NCBI GenBank assembly: GCA_964389475.1
Contig: CAYMFD010000163.1
Span: 1-5,831, forward strand
From: CAYMFD01 sp964389475
GTDB taxonomy: Bacteria > Bacteroidota > Bacteroidia > Chitinophagales > Saprospiraceae
Direction of reading: 5' to 3'
DNA length: 5,831 bases
The stretch's first letter is position 1; every line of letters begins with the position of its first letter. The notes under the pieces are model-generated. The model was not told where the DNA came from. It saw only the letters and a program-made list of their open reading frames with translations, and made no database searches. A program made the translations under genes and the position numbers. This document shows positions 1 through 5,813 of this stretch, one piece after another.

Positions 1-2
1 CA

Positions 3-227
3 GGCGGTACTATACATCTCAAGACGGATGATGACACGCTTTACCACTACACCCTAGATGCATGGAGAGAGAGTGATCTTGTAGAGGTTTTATATGAAGA
101 CTATGACATCTATGGCGGCCCACTAGAGTATCCAGAGCTAGCACATAAGACGTACTACGAGGTGCTCAAGGGAGAGGGTAAGACTATTAAGTATATCAGG
201 GGGCGGTTTCTTCCTACCACATCATAG
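3..227 (+). CDS. 3' end of an unrecognised protein (partial)
   Basis: An open frame enters from the left edge and runs for 74 codons to a TAG stop; the other two forward frames stop within the first 60 bases. The visible C-terminal part is hydrophilic and rich in Asp, Glu and Tyr (for example DDDTLYHY and LYEDYDIYGG), with a more basic end (KTIKYIRGRFLP). It has no membrane segment and no T9SS sorting tail, so a cytoplasmic protein is likely. I do not recognise the family from this fragment. A hairpin terminator follows about 25 bases after the stop, which supports this being a real gene end. The start and most of the protein lie outside the window. Confidence 0.6.
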   Translation, partial: GGTIHLKTDDDTLYHYTLDAWRESDLVEVLYEDYDIYGGPLEYPELAHKTYYEVLKGEGKTIKYIRGRFLPTTS

Positions 228-251
228 ACATGGCAGGAGTATAGAGACTTG

Positions 252-280
252 CGAAAAAAAGGCACCAGCCTTTTCTTTCG
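252..280 (+). terminator. AT-rich hairpin terminator after the partial gene
   Basis: The arms CGAAA-AAAAGGC and GCCTTTT-C-TTTCG pair around the loop ACCA, with one bulged C at 275. The 3' arm is itself T-rich, as in a rho-independent terminator. It sits 25 bases after the stop of the plus-strand gene. The GC core is only three pairs, so it is probably weaker than the next hairpin. Confidence 0.5.
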
Positions 281-313
281 TAGATCACAAATGATAGCTG
301 CACATAAAAAAAT

Positions 314-345
314 AAGGGGTCAGCAACTCACATTGCTGACCCCTT
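314..345. terminator. Strong bidirectional rho-independent terminator
   Basis: A perfect 13-bp stem (314-326 with 333-345, core GGGGTCAGCAA/TTGCTGACCCC) closes a 6-nt loop, CTCACA. On the plus strand the stem runs into TTTTATAT. On the minus strand the complement of the upstream A-run gives TTATTTTTTATG. Both strands therefore carry a stem followed by a U-tract. It lies between two convergent genes and can serve both. Confidence 0.85.
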
Positions 346-354
346 TTATATCTA

Positions 355-382
355 CTACTCATAAGCCTTAGGCTTATAGTAG
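355..382 (-). other. Hairpin directly behind the minus-strand stop codon
   Basis: ATAAGCC (361-367) and GGCTTAT (371-377) pair perfectly around the loop TTA. The stem extends with CTACT/AGTAG across one bulged C at 360. It begins 8 nt after the stop codon of the secreted-protein gene. No U-tract follows on the minus strand, so it may be an mRNA 3'-end stabilising stem rather than a terminator; the bidirectional terminator comes next. Confidence 0.45.
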
Positions 383-390
383 AGTTATAC

Positions 391-2304
391 TTACTTGATT
401 ACAGATACTCGCTGTGGAGATACAACATCACCAGCAACTACATTAAAGATATAAAGACCGCTAGTAAGCGCATCTACATCATAACGTAGAGTGTGAGCAC
501 CTGACAGTAGCCCGTAAGACTTAGTGTCTAGTATTTTACCATTGATATCTGATACCTGTAGTACTACCTCACTTGCTTCTGCTAGATCTAGGTCGATCAT
601 AGCTGTTGCATTGATAGGGTTAGGATAGATACTTGCTAGTGTCTGATCTACTATCTCATTATTGCTAGTTGATATACCTTGTATAGCTACGTTGTCGATG
701 TATGTAGCATTACCGTATGCTGATACAGCTCTTAGTCGGAATGATACATTGGCATCACCAACGTAGTCTGCTAGGCTAACTTCAACAGGGACCCATGTAG
801 AGCTAAATGTAGGTACGTATCTAGCATCGTTGATCGCTCCTTGTGTTGCAAGATCAGCACCGATACCTGACCACAGCGTAGTCCAGCTGTCAGCACAGTC
901 TGTTGATACCTCTAGGTGTAATTCGTCTTGGCTAGTCTGGAAGCTTGCACCAGTATACGAGAATGTGAATGTAGGATCTGTAGCTACTGACATATCTACT
1001 TCTCCGTAGTACAAGCTCGCCTCGTCTCCTACAGTTGTCCATCCCCAGAAATCTATGAGCATAGAGTTAGGAGAACCGTTACCTACATTGGCAGTAGTAC
1101 CGAATGCTGCAGGAGTAACTGTAACAAAAGCAAGGCCATACGAAGCCTCAACGATGAAATCACCTGCATCTCTAAATGCTAGTCCTTCGAATGTTTCGTT
1201 TAGGCTAGTGTATTCGCCAAAAGATCCTACAAAAGTAGCTTGTGTAACACCGTTGAATCGGTCTGCATCTCTTTGCAATCCATTGACAGATGTCACCTCA
1301 AAGCTATACTCGATACCACCAGGCACTCTAGCAACTTCGCTGAAGTCGTAAGCAGTGCTAGCACCTGCAGCTAATGTGCCAGAGAAGTTTTCAGTCGCTA
1401 CTATTTCGCCATTAGCAAGCATAGCTATCGTTGCTTCTGTGATGTCTACAGAACCGTTATTGATTAGGGTCACTGCTGGAGCGATAGTTTCATCGCAGAA
1501 TGATGCAGACTCTACTTGGCTAGCTGCAGCTATATCCACATAGTCACCGTTAAGTTCTACTGGGTGAGACTCTGCTGCATTGATCACTGATTGTGTCTGC
1601 TCATCTTGTATCCAAGCGACAGCTCCTAGTTGAAATAGTGAATACGTAGTAGCTGGTACGTCGACCATCCATGACTCTGTCCATGTTTCGCCAGCAGCGA
1701 TTTCTGGTAACATCATACCTGATACATCAGTTACGAAGTCCTTCATTACTGCATGGAACTCTGTAAGACTGGTAGAACCAGGCGTAAACGGCCATGTGAC
1801 TAACTCCTCTACTACAGCTATACGTAGACGATTACTCGCTACACTGTATGCATCAGACCCATCATTAGTGATAGATAGAGATAACATCATACCACTGTTG
1901 TCATCATTAAAGTCATGCGTAAGCTCCATAGATACGTCCGACGCGATGGCATATCTAGCATCTATTTCTGTAGTTGTGACTAGGTTATTACCTGATCGTG
2001 TTGCAACCACACCGTCGATACGTAGGTGAGGTACACCAGTTACTCCGTAGTAGTCTACCCGAGCCTGTACGTCAGTTGGGTTATCAGCATTCATAGGATC
2101 AGTACCAGGCCATGAAGTGTGATACCTGATTTCTACCACCTTATCAGCGTTTTCGGCCATTACAGCATTAAGTGCAGGCGACGTCGCCTCACATGGTGGG
2201 CAAGAGGCTTGCGTAAACTCTTCGATAAAGACCAGTCGATTCTGTGCAGATAGACTGACTGACGCCAAGAAAGAGAAAAAGCAAAATGTAAAAATTTTCT
2301 TCAT
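391..2304 (-). CDS. Secreted Omp28-like/thioredoxin-fold protein with T9SS type A sorting domain
   Basis: This 637-residue protein is exported by Sec and then, by its tail, through the type IX system to the cell surface or medium. Seen: a signal peptide at 1-20 (MKK, hydrophobic core, LSA before Q21); a thioredoxin-like segment at about 23-100 with Cys35-Pro-Pro-Cys38 and the VTGVP motif whose Pro92 fits the cis-proline; an Omp28-type beta region at about 120-245; an Ig/CARDB-like region at about 255-345; a jelly-roll or MAM/choice-of-anchor-like domain at about 365-543; and a T9SS type A tail at about 558-637, opening with SIYPNP and containing the typical LTSGLYIFNV strand. Known: Omp28-related Bacteroidota proteins combine such a head with a sorting tail, often annotated only as T9SS-sorted proteins. 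Thiol-disulfide exchange or adhesion is inferred; a substrate cannot be named. The ATG at 2304 is favoured because the signal peptide begins there. The gene is monocistronic and divergent from the flavoprotein operon. Confidence 0.92.
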   Translation of the reverse strand: MKKIFTFCFFSFLASVSLSAQNRLVFIEEFTQASCPPCEATSPALNAVMAENADKVVEIRYHTSWPGTDPMNADNPTDVQARVDYYGVTGVPHLRIDGVVATRSGNNLVTTTEIDARYAIASDVSMELTHDFNDDNSGMMLSLSITNDGSDAYSVASNRLRIAVVEELVTWPFTPGSTSLTEFHAVMKDFVTDVSGMMLPEIAAGETWTESWMVDVPATTYSLFQLGAVAWIQDEQTQSVINAAESHPVELNGDYVDIAAASQVESASFCDETIAPAVTLINNGSVDITEATIAMLANGEIVATENFSGTLAAGASTAYDFSEVARVPGGIEYSFEVTSVNGLQRDADRFNGVTQATFVGSFGEYTSLNETFEGLAFRDAGDFIVEASYGLAFVTVTPAAFGTTANVGNGSPNSMLIDFWGWTTVGDEASLYYGEVDMSVATDPTFTFSYTGASFQTSQDELHLEVSTDCADSWTTLWSGIGADLATQGAINDARYVPTFSSTWVPVEVSLADYVGDANVSFRLRAVSAYGNATYIDNVAIQGISTSNNEIVDQTLASIYPNPINATAMIDLDLAEASEVVLQVSDINGKILDTKSYGLLSGAHTLRYDVDALTSGLYIFNVVAGDVVSPQRVSVIK

Positions 2305-2503
2305 AGTAAAAAATTATGTGATGCATTGATTAATAGCGACATAACAGAAGTTTGTGTCACAGGACGAATGTAGTAATTAATTACTTGCAGTGTGGGAAAA
2401 CATAGTTTATTTGCGCTGTATTTTCTTGACTACACCCTTAAGTATTTTGGGCGACATTTTTGAGGATTGATTTTTCTATCTTGTGTGTCAAACCAAAGTA
2501 ATT
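2305..2503. promoter_or_regulatory. Divergent intergenic region carrying promoters for both directions
   Basis: These 199 bases separate two divergent start codons, so both promoters should lie here. No perfect Bacteroidota -7 element (TAnnTTTG) with a matched -33 element is visible. The nearest are TATTTTGG at about 2444-2451 on the plus strand, with TTGAC about 14 bases upstream, and TACATTCG on the minus strand (complement of 2365-2372). Both are imperfect, so no promoter is assigned. Confidence 0.4.
2372..2385. promoter_or_regulatory. 14-bp perfect palindrome, possible operator
   Basis: AGTAATTAATTACT equals its own reverse complement. It sits in the divergent intergenic region, 67 bases upstream of the minus-strand start and 118 bases upstream of the plus-strand start, where a dimeric regulator could act on both genes. 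AT-rich palindromes also arise by chance, and no regulator gene is in the window. Confidence 0.3.
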
Positions 2504-3853
2504 ATGGGTCAACATACGGTCATAATAGGTAACGGAATCAGTGGTACGACCGCAGCTCGGTGGATAAGGAAGCGTGCTAGTGACCACAGGATTACGATGA
2601 TATCAGAAGAATCGCCTTTTCACTTTAGCAGGACGGCTCTGATGTATGTCTACATGGGTCATATGCGTAAGGAAGATATACAGCCTTATGAAGACTGGTT
2701 CTGGTCCAAGAATAGAATCGATCTTGTGATGGATCGAGTGACGGGGATTGACTACGACAAGCAAGAGCTATCGTTGCAGGACGGCGGCAGCCTGCGCTAT
2801 GACCACCTGATACTAGCAGTGGGTAGTACACCTAACAAGTTTGGCTGGCCTGGCCAAGACCTAGATCGCGTAGGCGGGTTATACCATATGCAGGACCTAG
2901 ACAATATGGAGGCTCACAGTCTGGGTTTGAGTCGTGCCGTAGTTGTAGGTGGTGGACTTATAGGCATCGAGATGGCGGAGATGTTTCACAGTCGGAAGAT
3001 AGACGTGACGATGTTGGTGCGGGAGGATAGCTACTGGAATAATGTACTACCCGCAGAAGAGGCAGTTATGGTGACCCGACACATAAAGCACCACGGCATA
3101 GACCTGCGCCTGGGTGTCAACCTGGGAGAGATACACGACGATGGTTCTGGTAGTGCTTGTGCCGTGACAGTCAAGGAGTCTGGTGAGAAGATCGACTGTG
3201 GTTACGTAGGGCTGACGGCTGGCGTAAGCCCTAATGTACGATGGCTCAAAGACGGCCCACTAGCTATCGAGCGAGGTATAGTCGTTGATGACCACCTCCG
3301 GACCAATATGCCTAATGTATACGCCATCGGTGACTGTGCACAATTGAGCAGCCCCGTACCTGGTCGGCGAGCGATAGAGGCGGTATGGTATACCGGTCGT
3401 ATGATGGGTGAGACGGTGGCCTACAATATTACAGGTGATGCCGTCGCCTATGATCCAGGCATATGGTTTAATAGTGCCAAGTTTATGGACATCGAGTACC
3501 AGGTCTATGGCGATGTGCCACGAGAGTTGCCTGATGACTGGTCTACCCTCTACTGGGAGCATGATAATGGAGAGCATAGTATCCGACTTAATTATGAGAC
3601 GGCGACGGGCCGCATAAGGGGCTTTAATCTGATGGGAGTTCGCTACCGTCATGAGGTATGCGAAAAGTGGCTCAAGGACCAGACACACATCGACGGTGTC
3701 CTGGCTGACCTCAAACTGGCCAACTTCGATCCTGAGTTTTATGATGAGTACGAGGATGAGGTCAGAACATTATATGAGCGGCAGACAGGTAAGCTCATTA
3801 AGAGCAAGGGTAAGCGCAAGCTTGATCAGGTCTTAGCATTTTTGAAAGGGTAG
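2504..3853 (+). CDS. FAD/NAD(P)H-dependent oxidoreductase (pyridine nucleotide-disulfide oxidoreductase-like fold)
   Basis: This is a 449-residue two-dinucleotide-fold flavoprotein that should transfer electrons between NAD(P)H and an acceptor that the sequence does not reveal. Seen: FAD-binding GNGISG at 9-14 right after the N-terminal strand; the AVGSTP motif at 105-110; a second GGGLIG at 149-154 followed by E156, the NAD(P) site; and YAIGDCA at 273-279, whose Asp277 fits the FAD-ribityl aspartate. A C-terminal region of about 130 residues follows, with an acidic then lysine-rich end. The four cysteines (219, 232, 278, 386) form no CxxC or CxxxxC pair, so it is not a classical disulfide reductase; it resembles ferredoxin/rubredoxin- or nitrite-reductase-type NAD(P)/FAD subunits. 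No signal peptide, hence cytoplasmic. A GTG at 2483 in frame would add seven residues ahead of the dinucleotide fold; the ATG at 2504 is preferred because it places GxGxxG at the usual distance from the N-terminus. It is the first gene of the plus-strand run. Confidence 0.88.
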   Translation: MGQHTVIIGNGISGTTAARWIRKRASDHRITMISEESPFHFSRTALMYVYMGHMRKEDIQPYEDWFWSKNRIDLVMDRVTGIDYDKQELSLQDGGSLRYDHLILAVGSTPNKFGWPGQDLDRVGGLYHMQDLDNMEAHSLGLSRAVVVGGGLIGIEMAEMFHSRKIDVTMLVREDSYWNNVLPAEEAVMVTRHIKHHGIDLRLGVNLGEIHDDGSGSACAVTVKESGEKIDCGYVGLTAGVSPNVRWLKDGPLAIERGIVVDDHLRTNMPNVYAIGDCAQLSSPVPGRRAIEAVWYTGRMMGETVAYNITGDAVAYDPGIWFNSAKFMDIEYQVYGDVPRELPDDWSTLYWEHDNGEHSIRLNYETATGRIRGFNLMGVRYRHEVCEKWLKDQTHIDGVLADLKLANFDPEFYDEYEDEVRTLYERQTGKLIKSKGKRKLDQVLAFLKG

Positions 3854-3859
3854 CAACTG

Positions 3860-4501
3860 ATGAAGAGGATCGTGATATTTCTAGTGATTATCGTCAACTC
3901 AGTAGTCGTTACGAGTTGTAGTAAATTGAGGATAGGTGATAGGCCTTGCTATGTATACTATGATCAGCCGGCACAGTACATGCAGCAAGCTGTATATGGC
4001 TACTATCGGTATACCGGTCCAGGCAACCTATTGCCCCATGGCGTCGTAGAAACTACAGTTGATGTTAGCACTGGACCACCAGAGAAGAAGTGGGTTAAGA
4101 AAAAGGCCGACAAAAACTGTCTTAGTTCTAATCCTGAAGACTGCCTAGTATGGTGCCTCGTCGAGCAGCCACAAGAGCTCCTCAAAGTACTTGAGGTCGT
4201 AGATACTATCGCTGTCACATCTTTTATGGCTGATACGATCTATAAGGATATAGTCGCTACTAAGGCGTACACTGAGAAAGTGGAAGTGATATGTGATGAC
4301 AAAATAACTCCAGAAATAGCTGTCGCAATCCATGATGCCATAGATGGTTTAGGAGTAAGCACGACACATATCAAGGACAGAAGTCAGATCAGTGAAGAGA
4401 CATATAGTGCCTTGTATACTGTACAAGACAAGAATGGTCTGCCTCGCGGGGATCTAGATATAGAGACCTTATCATTTTTAGGAATAGAGTGGAATGAATA
4501 G
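3860..4501 (+). CDS. Predicted lipoprotein, paralogue 1 of a Cys-rich peptidoglycan-binding-like family
   Basis: This 213-residue protein opens with a lipoprotein signal (MKRIVIFL... VTS-Cys20), so Cys20 should be lipidated and the protein membrane-anchored, facing the periplasm. After the anchor come RPCYVYY (Cys30), a Tyr-rich stretch ending YYRYTG, and the family hallmark at 78-101: WVKKKADKNCL, then PEDC, then VWCLV (Cys87, Cys95, Cys99). Cys145 follows. The C-terminal end (about 177-210, with KNGLPRGDLDIETLSFLGI) matches the second half of a PG_binding_1-type domain, but its first half is poorly conserved. Compared with paralogue 2 it lacks the second Cys of CYAKC and the Cys after VVDT. 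The start lies 6 nt after the flavoprotein stop, with AAAGGG at 3845-3850 as a weak ribosome-binding site. The last 8 nt overlap the next gene. Peptidoglycan tethering is inferred; the role is unknown. Confidence 0.85.
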   Translation: MKRIVIFLVIIVNSVVVTSCSKLRIGDRPCYVYYDQPAQYMQQAVYGYYRYTGPGNLLPHGVVETTVDVSTGPPEKKWVKKKADKNCLSSNPEDCLVWCLVEQPQELLKVLEVVDTIAVTSFMADTIYKDIVATKAYTEKVEVICDDKITPEIAVAIHDAIDGLGVSTTHIKDRSQISEETYSALYTVQDKNGLPRGDLDIETLSFLGIEWNE

Positions 4502-4511
4502 ACAGAAACTG
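4457..4511 (+). repeat. Direct repeat at gene junction, copy 1
   Basis: These 55 bases cover the 3' end of paralogue 1 and the first six codons of paralogue 2. They match 5094-5148 at 52 of 55 positions with no gap, a spacing of exactly 637 bases. Weaker similarity continues downstream through the signal-peptide codons. Confidence 0.85.
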
Positions 4512-5138
4512 ATATTTATAATGATAGTGCTAGGGAGCTTCTCCATACAAGCACAACCAGAGTTAGGAATACCATCTGAGCCAGGGAAATGCTATGCGAA
4601 ATGTTTGGTGCAAGCCCAAGAAGACTACCAGCATGAGACCTTCTTCAGATATACAGGTAATGCTAGTGGTACTGTACAAGGAGTGGAGGAGTACATTGTC
4701 GAGACCACGGAAGAAAAGACTAAGTGGGTGAAAAAGTTAGCAGATAAGAACTGTCTTTCCAAATACCCAGAAGACTGTATGGTTTGGTGTCTTGTTACCG
4801 AGCCTGCCAAGGAGCTGATGATTATAGAAGTTGTTGATACATCTCTTTGCAAGGACTTTGTCATCGACTCTTTTCGGTATGAGATCATCATACGGGAAGG
4901 AGGCTTCACAGCATGGAGAGAGGTGGTATGTGAACGAGATCTTACAGAGAGATTCATCAAAGATATCCAGGGTAGATTAATTGAGGCCGACGCTTTAGTG
5001 CAAGGAGAATCAAAACCAGGTAAAGCGGACGGAGCCTTCAAGGCGGCTCTGACTAAGTTTCAAAGGATGTATGGGCTACCACTTGGCCAGCTGGATATAG
5101 AGACATTATCTTTTTTAGGAATAGAGTGGAATGAGTAG
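4494..5138 (+). CDS. Exported peptidoglycan-binding-domain protein, paralogue 2
   Basis: This 214-residue protein is the fullest member of the trio. Seen: a signal peptide at 1-20 (MNRQKLIFIMIVLG, cleavage after IQA); PSEPGKCYAKC at 27-37; FFRYTG at 50-55; WVKKLADKNCL at 78-88, then PEDC and VWC (Cys87, 95, 99); VVDTSLC ending at Cys119; VVCERDL with Cys146; and a C-terminal PG_binding_1-like domain at about 153-210 (KDIQGRLIEADAL, DGAFKAALTKFQ, YGLPLGQLDIETL). Known: this domain type binds cell-wall peptidoglycan and often sits at the end of wall-associated proteins. There is no lipobox, so a soluble periplasmic protein is predicted, with seven cysteines after the signal peptide. Its ATG lies inside the end of paralogue 1 (overlap AATGAATAG), which suggests translational coupling. 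The central cysteine module resembles no named domain I can identify. Confidence 0.88.
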   Translation: MNRQKLIFIMIVLGSFSIQAQPELGIPSEPGKCYAKCLVQAQEDYQHETFFRYTGNASGTVQGVEEYIVETTEEKTKWVKKLADKNCLSKYPEDCMVWCLVTEPAKELMIIEVVDTSLCKDFVIDSFRYEIIIREGGFTAWREVVCERDLTERFIKDIQGRLIEADALVQGESKPGKADGAFKAALTKFQRMYGLPLGQLDIETLSFLGIEWNE

Positions 5139-5148
5139 ACAGAAACTG
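5094..5148 (+). repeat. Direct repeat at gene junction, copy 2
   Basis: This is the second copy of the 55-base junction repeat, covering the 3' end of paralogue 2 and the first six codons of paralogue 3. The three differences from copy 1 are a C to A, an A to T and an A to G (changing GAATGAATAG to GAATGAGTAG). It marks the boundary of a tandem duplication unit of 637 bases. Confidence 0.85.
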
Positions 5149-5769
5149 CTTTTTATTATGATAGTATTGGGTACGGGCATCTTGTCTACGCAAGCACAAC
5201 CATATCTAGGTATGCCATCTGAGCCTGGCAAGTGCTATGCTAAGTGCTGGGCAAATAGCAAGATAGAATATGACTATGAGTCTTTTTTTAGATACAAAGG
5301 AGATACTGATAGCCTGCCAGAGGGAGTAGAGAAATTCGTATATCAACCTAGAGAAGGAGAACACCAGTGGGTAACGAATAACGATAACAGCCATACCATT
5401 CTCAAACAATCAAAGGATCAATTATTTTGGCACCCCGTACAAGATGACCATGTAATTGTATTTGAAGTGATAGATACAAGCGTTTGCAAGGACTACATCC
5501 TTGATTCTATAAGATACGGAACTGAGATACAGGGAGAAGTCTTCACAGAATGGAGAGAAGTAGTATGTGAGAGGGATCTTACGAACAGACTTATCAAAGA
5601 TATCCAGGCTAGATTAATTGAGACTGGCGCTTTGGGCAGAGGAGAATCAAAAGGAGGTGAAGTGGACGGAGCCTTCAAAGCGGCTCTGATTAAGTTTCAG
5701 CTGATGAATGGGCTACCACCTGGCCAAGTAGATATGGAGACGTTATCTCTTCTAAGAATTAAGCCATAG
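5131..5769 (+). CDS. Exported peptidoglycan-binding-domain protein, paralogue 3 lacking the central Cys cluster
   Basis: This 212-residue sister of paralogue 2 has a signal peptide at about 1-22 (MSRQKLLFIMIVLG, cleavage after TQA) and the same PSEPGKCYAKC (Cys35, Cys39), FFRYKG, IDTSVCKD (Cys119) and REVVCERDLT (Cys146). The C-terminal PG_binding_1-like domain covers about 153-210. From residue 138 to 210, 54 of 73 residues match paralogue 2 without gaps. In contrast, the stretch after Trp80 has lost all three cysteines: the DCMVWCLV of paralogue 2 reads DQLFWHPV here, keeping only the Asp, Trp and Val, and the segment is two residues shorter. The protein ends RIKP instead of the EWNE of the first two copies. 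The ATG overlaps paralogue 2 by 8 nt. No frameshift is seen, so it appears functional but diverged. Confidence 0.87.
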   Translation: MSRQKLLFIMIVLGTGILSTQAQPYLGMPSEPGKCYAKCWANSKIEYDYESFFRYKGDTDSLPEGVEKFVYQPREGEHQWVTNNDNSHTILKQSKDQLFWHPVQDDHVIVFEVIDTSVCKDYILDSIRYGTEIQGEVFTEWREVVCERDLTNRLIKDIQARLIETGALGRGESKGGEVDGAFKAALIKFQLMNGLPPGQVDMETLSLLRIKP

Positions 5770-5782
5770 TACACATTTAGCA

Positions 5783-5797
5783 TAGCGACCATCGCTA
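5783..5797 (+). other. Small hairpin after the last paralogue
   Basis: TAGCGA and TCGCTA pair perfectly around the loop CCA, 13 bases after the stop of paralogue 3. No T-tract follows, so an intrinsic terminator is doubtful; it may be an mRNA 3' stem or part of the leader of the next gene. Confidence 0.35.
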
Positions 5798-5801
5798 CAC
5801 A

Positions 5802-5813
5802 ACACACACACAC
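5802..5813 (+). repeat. (AC)6 dinucleotide repeat
   Basis: Six uninterrupted AC units, preceded by an imperfect ACACA, lie immediately before a possible ATG at 5814. The tract is short but would sit in the ribosome-binding region if that ATG is used. Confidence 0.7.

Noticed and set aside
1055..1543. Plus-strand open frames opposite the secreted-protein gene
   Set aside because: They are Ala/Val/Ser-rich mirror translations of the T9SS protein with no independent start context.
2483..2503. GTG start giving a 456-residue flavoprotein
   Set aside because: It adds MCQTKVI before the ATG that directly precedes the dinucleotide-binding strand; family members normally begin a few residues before GxGxxG, so the ATG at 2504 is preferred.
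2401..2503. Sigma-70-like promoter TTGACT with TATTTT for the flavoprotein operon
   Set aside because: The spacing is about 14 bases, too short, and Bacteroidota use a different promoter consensus; not strong enough to annotate as a site.
3260..3688. Minus-strand open frame of 142 codons opposite the flavoprotein
   Set aside because: It lies wholly inside a well-supported gene on the other strand, has no recognisable motif and is explained by codon bias of the real gene.
2504..3853. Disulfide reductase (thioredoxin or glutathione reductase type)
   Set aside because: No CxxC or CxxxxC pair exists; the four cysteines are scattered at 219, 232, 278 and 386.
4625..5041. Minus-strand open frame of 138 codons opposite paralogue 2
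   Set aside because: A similar antisense frame opposite paralogue 3 mirrors the duplicated coding sequence; both are shadows with no domain or start signal.
4457..5148. CRISPR array or insertion-sequence ends suggested by the direct repeat
   Set aside because: There are only two copies, 637 bases apart, both inside coding sequence at gene junctions; no transposase, inverted ends or spacers are present.
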